Below are positions 35,169 through 43,088 of a DNA stretch of 64,000 nt, piece by piece (positions within the stretch are counted from its first letter, which is position 1; every line of letters starts with the position of its first letter). Location of the stretch: assembly GCA_046349875.1 (NCBI GenBank), contig JAXMBN010000021.1, positions 40,363 through 104,362 of the forward strand. Reading direction: 5' to 3'. The notes beneath the pieces were generated by a model that searched no databases, was not told the origin of the DNA, and saw only the letters and a list, made by a program, of their open reading frames with translations. Origin of the DNA: JAXMBN01 sp046349875. Lineage in GTDB: Bacteria > Planctomycetota > Planctomycetia > Pirellulales > Pirellulaceae. Both the position numbers and the translations under genes were made by a program.

Positions 35169-35657
35169 CTAAACTGCCTTGGCTTCTTCGTTTGTATCGT
35201 TTGAGGCGGCGATCGAGGCCGCGATCGTAAACGCGGCCGAGTTGTCGGGCTTCGCGGGAATGATCCGACGAAACTCCTTCGCCAGGTCCGGATGAAAGTT
35301 AAGCACTCGAGCTCCCGAGTATCGCACCGAAGCTCCTTGGCTCGATGTTGAGATCCTGGCGGCCTGAACGGCCCGGCGAGTTTGCTCCGACCATACTAAG
35401 GGTGCCCGAGTGGGTTTGTACTTGAGCTTTCGACCAACGTAGGATCGCCAGATGATTGGAGCCAAAAGGCTCGTCACCGGATCGCGGTCGGTACCCGGCT
35501 TCTTTTCCGTGAGCGACGGTAAAACGTTTCGGTCGGTAGGTTTTGATGGAAGTACAAACCCGCTTCGTTCCAAGATTGCTTGAAGGCATTGTTGAACGCT
35601 CGTCACATCCTCCGCTGCGTCGCCTCGTTCCTTAATAACGATCTTGTCGATTTCCAC
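35169..35657 (-). CDS. Hypothetical protein near the phage-derived island
   Basis: A protein of 162 residues with no signal peptide or membrane segment. It ends in an Ala/Asp/Asn/Glu-rich tail (IAASIAASNDTNEEAKAV). The core has basic stretches (SYVGRKLKYKPTRAPLVWSEQTRRAVQAARI). No family recognised. Its base composition is closer to that of the 28.2-29.4 kb phage-like genes than to the AT-rich genes between them, and it is on the same strand, so it may be another part of the same phage remnant. Confidence 0.6.
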   Translation of the reverse strand: MEIDKIVIKERGDAAEDVTSVQQCLQAILERSGFVLPSKPTDRNVLPSLTEKKPGTDRDPVTSLLAPIIWRSYVGRKLKYKPTRAPLVWSEQTRRAVQAARISTSSQGASVRYSGARVLNFHPDLAKEFRRIIPAKPDNSAAFTIAASIAASNDTNEEAKAV

Positions 35658-35948
35658 TAGAGTGTGTTGATTGTCGCTCGGCAGATTGGTTCAAGGAAAG
35701 TTGACTCGGCAAAGGCCGCTGCCAAGCATTACTTGATCGTTAACGAAGAGGATTGGGCCAAAGCAAATGAGACCGAAAAAGACACAAAACCGAGCGTTGG
35801 AAACAACACTCAAAAGCCATCGAAAAATCGTAGTCACCGGTGTAGTCGTTGAGTCACTTTTTGCCGATTCTAGCCGACAAATGAAGATCTCGATAACGCA
35901 AAATCCCCTTTGGAATATCGGAATTCCCACGAATTCAAAAACCTAAAA

Positions 35949-36022
35949 TATCCCGGGCGGGGGTCGAACCCACAACCTCAGGCTTCGGAGGCCTGCACTC
36001 TATCCAATTGAGCTACCGGGAC
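35949..36022 (-). tRNA. tRNA-Arg (anticodon CCG)
   Basis: On the minus strand the cloverleaf is complete. The acceptor stem GTCCCGG pairs with CCGGGAT (G-T at the end), discriminator A. The D arm contains AGCTCAATTGGATAGAGT, the anticodon loop is CTCCGAA giving CCG, and the T arm contains GGTTCGACCC. No CCA is encoded. It borders the accessory island, as is usual for integration sites. Confidence 0.95.
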
Positions 36023-36179
36023 ATAAAAACGATCGAAGATGTAGCTGTGATTTTAATGAATTAGCACAGAGTCTGTCGACTATCGTGTCCCCAATTTTCA
36101 ATGCATGCTCATGCCTCGGATAAGGCATCCGTGGGAAAACGCTAAGCGGTCGATAGAAAATACCTGACGCCCTTGGTGG

Positions 36180-37319
36180 TTAGCTGACTTGAAGCATGCG
36201 TTCGAGGGCAACGAGGGACCATTTGGCAACGTCGGCATCGACTTCGATTTGATTCACGATCGATCCATCGCGGAGATTTTCTAGACTCCAGCAAAGGTGC
36301 GCTAGATCGATTCGATACATGGTAGCGCACATGCATACAACAGGTGATAAAAAGTGAATCTCTTGCTCGGGATGTTCTTTCTTAAGCCGGTTCACTAAAT
36401 GCAATTCGGTTCCAATGGCCCACTTGGTTCCGGCAGGCGCTTGCTCAACGGTCTGAATAATCTTGCTCGTCGATCCCGATATATCGGCAATATCGTTGAC
36501 CTCTTGCATGCACTCGGGGTGCACCAAAATCTTGATGCCAGGATGATTGGCACGGAACTGTTGCACGTGCGAGGCTCGGAACATCTGATGGACACTGCAG
36601 TGCCCTTGCCACAAGACCACACGACTCTGTCGAATCGTTTCTTCGGAATTGCCTCCTAAGTCTTCTTCATAAGGATTCCAAACAGGCATCTGGTCATTGG
36701 TGATCCCCATCTTCAGAGAAGTGTTTCGTCCGAGATGCTGATCGGGAAAGAAGAAGACGCGTTTGCGCTGACTAAAGGCCCACTCCAAGACCGACTTGGC
36801 ATTGCTACTGGTGCAAACGATGCCACCGTGCTTGCCGCAAAATGCTTTGAGGCTTGCAGCGGAGTTGATATAAGTGACAGGCGTCATGTCGGACGTGTCG
36901 ATGATTTCGCCAAGTTGTTCCCAAGCCGCTTCGACTTGTTGAATTCCCGCCATGTCGGCCATGCTGCATCCAGCGGCCATATCAGGAAGGACCACTGTTA
37001 CTCGGTTGCCACCGCGAGCTTGCAGCTTTTCGGGACGATTGGCCAAAATGTCGGCCGTCTCGGCCATGAAGTGCACACCACAAAAAACGATGGCTCGACA
37101 ATCCTGGCTCTCGGCTGCTAACTTGCTCAACTGATAACTGTCACCAGTTAAATCCGCATGCGCGATCACTTCGTCTTGCTGGTAATGGTGTCCCAGGATC
37201 AAGAGCCCAGATCCTAACTCGGACTTCACCTTTCGAATGCGCGAGGCAAGCTCTTCATTCGCAAGTTGGCGATAGGGAGGGAAAGGATATTTTCCTGTAT
37301 CCAAGGTGACGAGCGACAT
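36180..37319 (-). CDS. nadA: Quinolinate synthase NadA
   Basis: A protein of 379 residues. NadA condenses iminoaspartate with dihydroxyacetone phosphate to make quinolinate for NAD synthesis, using a 4Fe-4S cluster. Family blocks seen: LGHHYQQDEVIAHADLTGDSYQLS, FCGVHFMAETADIL, DMAAGCSMADM, TYINSAASLKAFCG, VCTSSNA, FFPDQHLGRNT, HPECMQEV and SPVVCMCATMYRI. The cluster cysteines are most likely those in FCGVHF, HPEC and VCMC. No nadB or nadC is adjacent. The gene starts ATG at 37319 and lies just downstream of the BMC gene on the same strand, which is probably coincidence. Confidence 0.96.
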   Translation of the reverse strand: MSLVTLDTGKYPFPPYRQLANEELASRIRKVKSELGSGLLILGHHYQQDEVIAHADLTGDSYQLSKLAAESQDCRAIVFCGVHFMAETADILANRPEKLQARGGNRVTVVLPDMAAGCSMADMAGIQQVEAAWEQLGEIIDTSDMTPVTYINSAASLKAFCGKHGGIVCTSSNAKSVLEWAFSQRKRVFFFPDQHLGRNTSLKMGITNDQMPVWNPYEEDLGGNSEETIRQSRVVLWQGHCSVHQMFRASHVQQFRANHPGIKILVHPECMQEVNDIADISGSTSKIIQTVEQAPAGTKWAIGTELHLVNRLKKEHPEQEIHFLSPVVCMCATMYRIDLAHLCWSLENLRDGSIVNQIEVDADVAKWSLVALERMLQVS

Positions 37320-37393
37320 TCACAATCTTCCTGAAAGACGAATGGTTTCGTGGAGTGCGTACTCGGGCCAATCGAAAAGTCGGCCGCGACGGC

Positions 37394-38074
37394 TTACTTC
37401 GGTAATAGGTTGAGGACGTTGGAACTTGGTCGAGCGATCACGTGAGCAGCGATCAATTTGCCAAGCCCTTCGACTTTGCTCTTGCCTGCATCGATGGCTG
37501 CCTTCACCGCAGCAACATCGCCTTTGATGACGACGGTGATGTAACCACCGCCGAGCTTTTCTTTGGCCATGACTTCGACATTGGCTGCTTTGCAGGCGCT
37601 ATCGATCGCTTCAAAGACTGCTGTAAAACCTTGAGTCTCGATGAATCCGAGAGCAAAGGAAGGTGCATCGGCCATAGTTGGTTCCTTGGAAGTGGAGTCT
37701 TGGTTCGAAGAAGATTTGGAGTAATCGGTTAACACGACGTTTTGTTGTAGGAGCGGACTCATCTCTTGCTTGCTGAGAATCCCTTTGGCAAAGGCATCCT
37801 CATCCGGACGACTCAGGACGGTAGTCAGCGGTTTGACACCAAAGGACTCGGCCATGCGAGCACCTGTCTCGATGGCGGCGCGTACGGCAGCCACGGACCC
37901 GCCTACCTTGATGACCGTTCCCAAGAAATCGTTGAGTTCGGCTTGAATCAAATCGATCCCTGCCGCTTTTTCCATCGCGTCCAACGCCACCATGGCTGGA
38001 GTAAAGCCGGGGCATTCCAAGATGCCAACGGCATCATGTTGGAGTTTAGGAGCATTCAGTGTCGACACGATCAC
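37394..38074 (-). CDS. Tandem bacterial microcompartment (BMC) shell protein
   Basis: A protein of 226 residues with two BMC domains. The first (about 12-92) has AVGILECPGFTPAMVALDAMEKAAGIDL and FLGTVIKVGGSVAAVRAAIETG; the second (about 138-220) has ALGFIETQGFTAVFEAIDSACKAA, GGGYITVVIKGDVAAVKAAIDAG and HVIARPSSNVLNLL. A linker of about 45 Ser/Asp/Gln-rich residues joins them. Tandem-domain shell proteins form trimers in microcompartment shells. Planctomycetes have a compartment for fucose and rhamnose breakdown, but no other gene of that type is here. The start is GTG at 38074 or 38068. A ribosome site inside the gene could also give the second domain alone. Confidence 0.9.
   Translation of the reverse strand: MIVSTLNAPKLQHDAVGILECPGFTPAMVALDAMEKAAGIDLIQAELNDFLGTVIKVGGSVAAVRAAIETGARMAESFGVKPLTTVLSRPDEDAFAKGILSKQEMSPLLQQNVVLTDYSKSSSNQDSTSKEPTMADAPSFALGFIETQGFTAVFEAIDSACKAANVEVMAKEKLGGGYITVVIKGDVAAVKAAIDAGKSKVEGLGKLIAAHVIARPSSNVLNLLPK
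37673..37687 (-). promoter_or_regulatory. Possible internal ribosome binding site and start in the BMC gene
   Basis: On the minus strand AAGGA (37687-37683) lies seven bases before an in-frame ATG (37675). Translation from there gives a complete single BMC domain beginning MADAPSFALGFIETQGF, the usual N-terminus of a hexamer-forming shell protein. Confidence 0.5.
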
Positions 38075-38182
38075 CTCAAACCAAGCGAAAGAGCATCCCT
38101 GGAGTTCCTAAATGGATCTCGTTGATGAGTGACTCTATTCTACATCAAATCCCTAAAAGTGGACCGGGCAATCGAGCCAGGG

Positions 38183-38533
38183 TTACTCCGATGGGGCCGG
38201 GTATTTTTGCCGGTTTTTCTCCATTTTCGCAACGAAACTCGAGGCGACGTCGATCTCCAAGGCGTTGGCAAGCGACAGCAGGTAGGCCATTACATCCGAA
38301 AGTTCTTCGGCGATCGTAGCGATTTTTTCGGGCGATTCTCGCAGTTGAAGGGATTCTTCAGGGGTGAGCCATTGGAAATGCTCCATCAATTCCCCTGCCT
38401 CGATCGCTACCGAAGTCGCCAAATTCTTGGGGGTGTGAAAACACTGCCACTGTCGTTCTGCGACAAATGTTTCTACGACATGCCGAAGTTCGGCCAACGT
38501 CGTTTGATCATCTTGGGCTCGAGTTTCTGGCAT
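38183..38533 (-). CDS. MazG-like nucleotide pyrophosphohydrolase
   Basis: A protein of 116 residues. Typical blocks of the short MazG/dCTPase-like family are present: WQCFHTPKNLATSVAIEAGELMEHFQW and EELSDVMAYLLSLANAL, which carry the ExxE and ExxD residues that bind magnesium. The enzyme hydrolyses nucleoside triphosphates to monophosphates and pyrophosphate, a house-cleaning role in the cytoplasm. It stands alone between the BMC gene and a repeat-rich spacer; the ATG at 38533 is the natural start. Confidence 0.9.
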   Translation of the reverse strand: MPETRAQDDQTTLAELRHVVETFVAERQWQCFHTPKNLATSVAIEAGELMEHFQWLTPEESLQLRESPEKIATIAEELSDVMAYLLSLANALEIDVASSFVAKMEKNRQKYPAPSE

Positions 38534-38945
38534 CCATGGACTCCTCGTCTGGGAAGGGACGCGTGCGATCGGGGAAGACTGATGCCATTATGGCGAAAAA
38601 CAGAGTCTTGTCCTCGGGGGAGTTTTTCAAGCGAGTTTTCTTGGCGAGCGGTGCCGTGTGGAGAGAATTTGGAAGACAAGGAAACTTCCGGGGATTGGAA
38701 GTCGAAACGGGAAGTCGACAAAGGAAGATAAAGCACCTTCCAAGGGACTGGAAGTCGACACTGAAGTCAAAACACCTTCCAAGGGACTGGAAGTCGACAC
38801 TGGAAGTTAGGGCACCTTCCAAGGGACTCGAAGTCAACACTGGAAGTCGACACTGGAAGTCGATTAGAGGTACTTCGCGCTTTGGGGATTGTGGGACAAA
38901 ATGCAGTGCTAGGATCTCGATAAACCATTTTACAAGGAACCCACC
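38534..38945. repeat. Spacer with tandem 39-40 bp hairpin repeats
   Basis: Three units starting CACCTTCCAAGGGACT lie at 38734, 38773 and 38813, with further partial GGAAGTCGACACT copies up to about 38861. Each unit contains CTTCCA and TGGAAG around AGGGAC, a six-base inverted repeat, so each can form a hairpin. The region also holds the promoter of the peroxiredoxin gene. No coding frame here is convincing. Confidence 0.75.
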
Positions 38946-39539
38946 ATGGCCGTTCTCGTTCAAAAGGCAGCGCCCGAATTCAAAGCTCAAGCGGTTATGC
39001 CAGATGGATCGTTTAGCGAATTGAGCTTGGGACAGTTCAAGGGCAAGTACGTGCTCTTGTTCTTCTACCCGCTCGACTTCACCTTTGTTTGCCCGACCGA
39101 AATCATTGCGTTCTCGGATCGCGCTAAAGAGTTTTCGGACTTGGGTGTGCAGATTCTAGGCGTCAGCGTCGACAGCCATTACACGCACTTGGCTTGGCGC
39201 AATGTGCCTCGAACCGAAGGCGGGCTTGGCAAGATTGAATATCCGCTTGTCGCCGACCTCAACAAGCAGATCGCTCGCGATTACGACGTCCTCGTAAACG
39301 AAGCCATCGCTCTTCGCGGTTTGTTCTTGATCGACAAGAACGGAGTAGTTCGTCATCAAGTGGTGAATGATCTTCCACTCGGACGGAGCGTCGATGAAGC
39401 TCTGCGGATGGTGAAAGCTCTTCAGTTTTTCGAGAAGAACGGTGAAGTTTGCCCAGCCGACTGGAAAGAAGGAAAGCGCTCGATCAAGCCAACCGTCAAG
39501 GATAGCAAAGAGTTCTTCGGAGCCGAATACAAGGGCTAG
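38946..39539 (+). CDS. 2-Cys peroxiredoxin (AhpC/TSA family)
   Basis: A protein of 197 residues, standard length. The peroxidatic Cys is residue 49 in FTFVCPTEI and the resolving Cys lies in [10 protein letters not shown] near the C-terminus. [19 protein letters not shown] and [10 protein letters not shown] are also conserved. It reduces hydrogen peroxide and organic peroxides in the cytoplasm with thioredoxin or a similar donor. Start ATG 38946 is preceded by AAGGAACCC. A strong terminator follows. Confidence 0.96.
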   Translation: MAVLVQKAAPEFKAQAVMPDGSFSELSLGQFKGKYVLLFFYPLDFTFVCPTEIIAFSDRAKEFSDLGVQILGVSVDSHYTHLAWRNVPRTEGGLGKIEYPLVADLNKQIARDYDVLVNEAIALRGLFLIDKNGVVRHQVVNDLPLGRSVDEALRMVKALQFFEKNGEVCPADWKEGKRSIKPTVKDSKEFFGAEYKG

Positions 39540-39590
39540 AAACCACAGGGTAAGCAACCTGACCCAAGGCTTGCTTCAACCTCATTCAAA

Positions 39591-39627
39591 AGCCGACCGA
39601 GTCTCTGCATTCGGTCGGCTTTTTTTG
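39591..39627. terminator. Bidirectional Rho-independent terminator
   Basis: AGCCGACCGA and TCGGTCGGCT form a perfect ten-base stem around a ten-base loop, followed by a T run. It lies between two convergent genes and has A residues on the other side, so it can serve both. Confidence 0.93.
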
Positions 39628-39634
39628 TTAGTGG

Positions 39635-40675
39635 TTATTTGGCTTTGGAAGGTTTCGGGTTATCGCGATACTGTTGGTGGCAAGCCGTACAGTTCTGAGC
39701 AATTCTTTGAAAGAAACCTTGGCACTCCTTTGCACCTTGCTCTTGTGCAGACCTATCTTGACTAGCCAAGGAGAGCAGTTTTTGTTCGAGCCATTGGCTT
39801 GCTGACTCCGATTCGCGAATCATCTGCCGATAGGCTTCAGGTTCTTGAGCGATCGAATCCAATCGCAATAGTTCCGTAAAGTGTTCGCGAAGAATGAGAG
39901 CTTCGTGAGCTGGATCGAGATCGGGAATCGCGGGAAGTCGTTTCCAGTCGTTGGATGAAAACTTTTTCAGCCGATCGAAGACGTGTTCGATATCGACCAT
40001 GGCCTCGGCGAGAGGAGGGAGTTTTGCCGTGGATGGGAAGGCTGCATCGATTCGATCGAGTTCGGACGAGGCAAACGGGACCGCGTCGGCGACGGCTTGA
40101 AAGAGTCCGCGGTAGTTAGGATTGGTGCCAGCGAGTTTCAAAATGTTCTGGCCAACTTGAGGTGCAATCAATCCAGAACCGACACAAGCAACGGTGGCCG
40201 CAGCGGGGCTGCGATGTTTTCCATGGTGGCAATGCAAATAGATGGGGCCATCGAGATCGCGAACGGCCTTGGCTAATTCTTTGGTCCGTGTTTCCGAGAT
40301 ACCATCGTATCCATGGGGAATGTGGACATATCGCAAACCGTATCGGGCTGCCAAGTCAACTTCCGGCTTGGCACCATCCACGCTGATGATCGTTTTGAAT
40401 CCCAAGTCTGCTAGGCGTCGAAACGAATCTGCTCCTTCAGGTTGACCACCAGAAACAACCTTTTCATGAATGCGAATCGCATTGGGTAGTAAAGGCTCGT
40501 CCAGTTTTTGCGGTAATGCGGTCGATGCAGATAGAGCTTGTTCTTGTGCGTAGCCCAAATCGGTAGCACAAGCGATGAGTACCAACGCGAAGGCCAGTTT
40601 GGCAACGATCGACCATGCACTCTTAATGGAAGCGAAGCGTGAACGAATCGCGATCGAGTTCGAGCGTCTATACAT
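39635..40675 (-). CDS. Exported dual-specificity-phosphatase-like protein fused to a cytochrome-c'-like domain
   Basis: Read from ATG 40675 (a TTG at 40711 is the longer choice), giving about 346 residues. A signal peptide (IVAKLAFALVLIACATDLGYAQ) is followed by a phosphatase-like domain (about 50-180) with SGGQPEGADSFRRLADLGFKTIISV and the P-loop YLHCHHGKHRSP (Cys-x5-Arg-Ser). A helical domain of about 140 residues follows with NCTACHQQYR near the end. The motif CxxCH plus a following Tyr-Arg at the C-terminus is the pattern of cytochrome c'/c556-type four-helix haem proteins. The combination of an exported phosphatase with haem is unusual. It probably acts in the periplasm; the substrate is unknown. 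It lies downstream of a metal-binding lipoprotein gene in the same direction. Confidence 0.85.
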   Translation of the reverse strand: MYRRSNSIAIRSRFASIKSAWSIVAKLAFALVLIACATDLGYAQEQALSASTALPQKLDEPLLPNAIRIHEKVVSGGQPEGADSFRRLADLGFKTIISVDGAKPEVDLAARYGLRYVHIPHGYDGISETRTKELAKAVRDLDGPIYLHCHHGKHRSPAAATVACVGSGLIAPQVGQNILKLAGTNPNYRGLFQAVADAVPFASSELDRIDAAFPSTAKLPPLAEAMVDIEHVFDRLKKFSSNDWKRLPAIPDLDPAHEALILREHFTELLRLDSIAQEPEAYRQMIRESESASQWLEQKLLSLASQDRSAQEQGAKECQGFFQRIAQNCTACHQQYRDNPKPSKAK

Positions 40676-40712
40676 GGTCGATCCACTCAACTTGGCGAGG
40701 CTATTTGGCAAG

Positions 40713-41111
40713 CTACTTCGAAGCTTCGCCTTCCGCTTGAGCAGCGGGTGCGGGCGCCTTGGTGGTCAAGATGACCTTTTCGGCTTCCTCATGGAAATGT
40801 TCCTTGCACATTTTGCTGCAAAGATGAACGGTGTAGCCGTGGACTTGTTCCGTCAAATCGGCTTTGCCATCCATACCCAGTTCGCAAACGTAGCATTTGC
40901 TAATTACATGATCTTCTTTGCCATCTACCAGATCGGCCGTTTTGAGAGCGGTTAAGATCTCTTGTGAAGGCGGGTTGGTATTAGTTTTAGCTTGACTTGG
41001 TTGCGATGCCGTAGAAGCTTGCTGAGGTGGAGTGACGCTTCGTGATACTTGGACTCCGCAGCCGATTGCGCCTAGAGCCAGAACACCGAGTGCATATCGA
41101 ATAAGTTTCAT
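40713..41111 (-). CDS. Metal-binding lipoprotein (YHS/TRASH-like)
   Basis: A protein of 132 residues with a lipoprotein signal (MKLIRYALGVLALGAIGC). After a Ser/Pro/Gln/Thr-rich linker comes a compact domain with CYVCELGM and, 30 residues on, HLCSKMCKEHFHEEAEKVI. The paired cysteines and following His residues resemble YHS and TRASH domains that bind copper or other soft metals. The C-terminus is Ala/Pro/Glu-rich. It is the middle gene of three exported proteins on this strand (PQQ-type propeller, this one, phosphatase-cytochrome), which may form one transcript. Confidence 0.8.
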   Translation of the reverse strand: MKLIRYALGVLALGAIGCGVQVSRSVTPPQQASTASQPSQAKTNTNPPSQEILTALKTADLVDGKEDHVISKCYVCELGMDGKADLTEQVHGYTVHLCSKMCKEHFHEEAEKVILTTKAPAPAAQAEGEASK

Positions 41112-41150
41112 GATCCATTCCTTGTACGAAAGTAAGTGTGTTGTCGATCG

Positions 41151-42453
41151 TTATTTTATACAAAACATTTGCGTTCCGGTGCGAACCACGATGGATCCGC
41201 GGCTGATGGCAACTCCATAGACGGTTGGTTTGGCAAACATCGCTGCGGCGCGTCGGCGTTCTTCCGTTGGTTCGTTGGCACCGGCATTGGGATCGGGCTG
41301 AACCGCATCGGGATCCCAAAGTTGATTTTCTGCGATCACTTCAAAGTCTGGGCCTGCTTTGAGAATGGTCGTGGTTCCATCTTTACCAAAGAAGTAGATG
41401 CGATCTTCGACAGCAATCGGTGTGGCCCAGCACGATTGTTTGGTCCGTTTGCTGTAGTGGAGCTTTCCTGACTCGATATCATGGCAGAAGACGACTCCTT
41501 GGCTATTGATCCAATAGGCGCAACCAGCATGAGCGATGGGAGATGCCCACGATGGCGATGCTTCGCTCGAGATCCAAAGAGGAGAGGGAGCCCACTTGGA
41601 GTCTTGCTTTGTGACCTGCATGAGAAGGTTTGACTTCTTGGCCAATGGAGAGCCACCATCGCGACCCGCGGATGCTGCTACCAAGAATTTTCCTGCACCT
41701 AAATCGATCGGCGTGGTTCCGGTATTACCGCCGACATCGGTGAAGGACCAAAGGAGCTCACCCGAATCGGCCGCATAGCCGTCGACGGATCCATCGCTAC
41801 TAACAACGACACAAGGCTTGCCTTCAAGCTGAACGATCGCGGGCGAACTCCAGCTTTTGCGAGCGGTTCTTTCTTGCTTCCAGAGGTTCTTTCCGGACTT
41901 CTTATCCAAAGCGATGAGAAAGCTAGGGCCTTCATCGTCCACCAGAATGAAAAGACCATTGGTGGTTTGGGTAGGTGAACTTCCGATTCCAAACTTGTTT
42001 TGAAATTTTCCATACTCTTGGCTTAAAGAGCGCTTCCACAATTCCTTCCCATCGTGGCTCAAAGCAACGACGTCACCGCTTTCAAAGAAGACGTACAGTC
42101 CATGTTCATCGGCTGTTGGCGTTGGAGCTGCACGGCTTACATAGAGGCTGTTTTCGACGGGGTCGGAGGAGGTCAATGAATACTTCCAGACAAGGTTGCC
42201 CAGCGAGGTCATAGCAGAATACAAGGCATTGTTCTTTCTTAGGTCCATCGATGGCAGTCACATAGATATGGCCATTCCAAATGATGGGGCTCGATTGACC
42301 GTGACCAACCAAAGGGATTTTCCAGGCGATGTTTTTTCGGGCCTCCACTGTTGCGGAACCGATTTCGATGACAATGGTGCAAGCGCCTGCTCCAAGGAAG
42401 GCAGGCCAATTATCATCACCGAGCATCAGAGCCAAAAATAAAAGAACAGCCAT
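41151..42453 (-). CDS. PQQ-like beta-propeller protein, reading frame broken by small indels
   Basis: The main open part (41151-42248) encodes a propeller with repeated W-blade motifs: ELWKRSLSQEYGKFQ, NLWKQERTARKSWSSPAIV, ELLWSFTDVGG and QSCWATPIAV. The true start is probably ATG 42453, in another frame, giving a signal peptide (MAVLLFLALMLG) and DDNWPAFLGAG. An extra G near 42207 joins that frame to the main one. A further compensating pair, an extra T near 42378 and a missing A in a run near 42335, restores the family block APLSSKSVPQQWRPEKNIAWK. Such proteins resemble PQQ dehydrogenase or BamB propellers but lack catalytic evidence; they are very common exported proteins in planctomycetes. 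Confidence 0.8.
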
Positions 42454-42615
42454 ATCAAGCAATCTCGCAATCGTTCGGAAAGTAAGTTTGGCGGAGCCTC
42501 GGTCGTTACTGCCGTCGCGGTATCCGAAGCCCCATTGTGAGTCGCGGTACGACAAACCCAACTATCAGCATGTCGAATGCAAGAGAGGAACGCAACCCAG
42601 GATCGGACCACATGC

Positions 42616-43088
42616 TTAAATGCCCGTGAAAAGGGGCTGTCCCATCGGTCCCTTTTGTAAAAATTTTATACATTGGGGTCGGGCTTGGCCTGCGTCTTGG
42701 CAGAACTGCGAAGCATTGCAAGCGAGGTATTCTGCAAAATGGAAACGATGCAAGAGTGTCGCGCGAAGGCCGATTGAATTTTTAGAGTCGCTTAGATGCT
42801 CGTGGGGACCATGCGAATCGAACATCTTCAGCAATGGGCTCGTTTCTTCTTCGTCTTCTTCCTTCTTGAGTTGACCTGTTGAAATAACATTGAGAGGTCA
42901 GCCGAATCCAAGCTGGAGTGGCAGAGAGAAGCGTCGCTAAGAGCTGCACTCCTTGAACGGCCCAAGATGACGATACCGGTACCGATGACGGTCTGGGTCA
43001 CGACGGCATCGATAGGAATGATCGATGTCTGCTCCCATTCACTCAGCGGTTGGGTAGCATCCAGCGTCGATGAGTAGGGATCGTTTTC
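42616..43088 (-). other. Giant protein A, C-terminal tail in shifted frames
   Basis: After the TAA the frame gives VVTQTVIGTGIVILG, then the next frame gives AVQGVQLLATLLSATPAWI, and the third gives PLNVISTGQLKKEEDEEE and LLKMFDSHG. These three pieces align in order with the clean C-terminus of copy B (VVQTVLGTGVVIWVVQGIQL, LLATLLSATPAWIQFDPLNV, TKEDEEDDAS and FDNKKN). The original stop may be nearer to 42750 than 42616. Confidence 0.65.

Noticed and set aside
37394..38074. Fucose/rhamnose microcompartment operon
   Set aside because: Only one shell protein gene is here; no vertex protein, aldolase, aldehyde dehydrogenase or other compartment genes are adjacent.
38734..38861. Short regular repeats of 39-40 bases that could be a small CRISPR
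   Set aside because: The units are repeated almost in full without distinct spacers, and no cas gene is present in the window.
42616..42834. Independent small gene of 72 codons
   Set aside because: Its N-terminal part aligns with the acidic tail of the giant protein copy B, so it is the shifted end of copy A.
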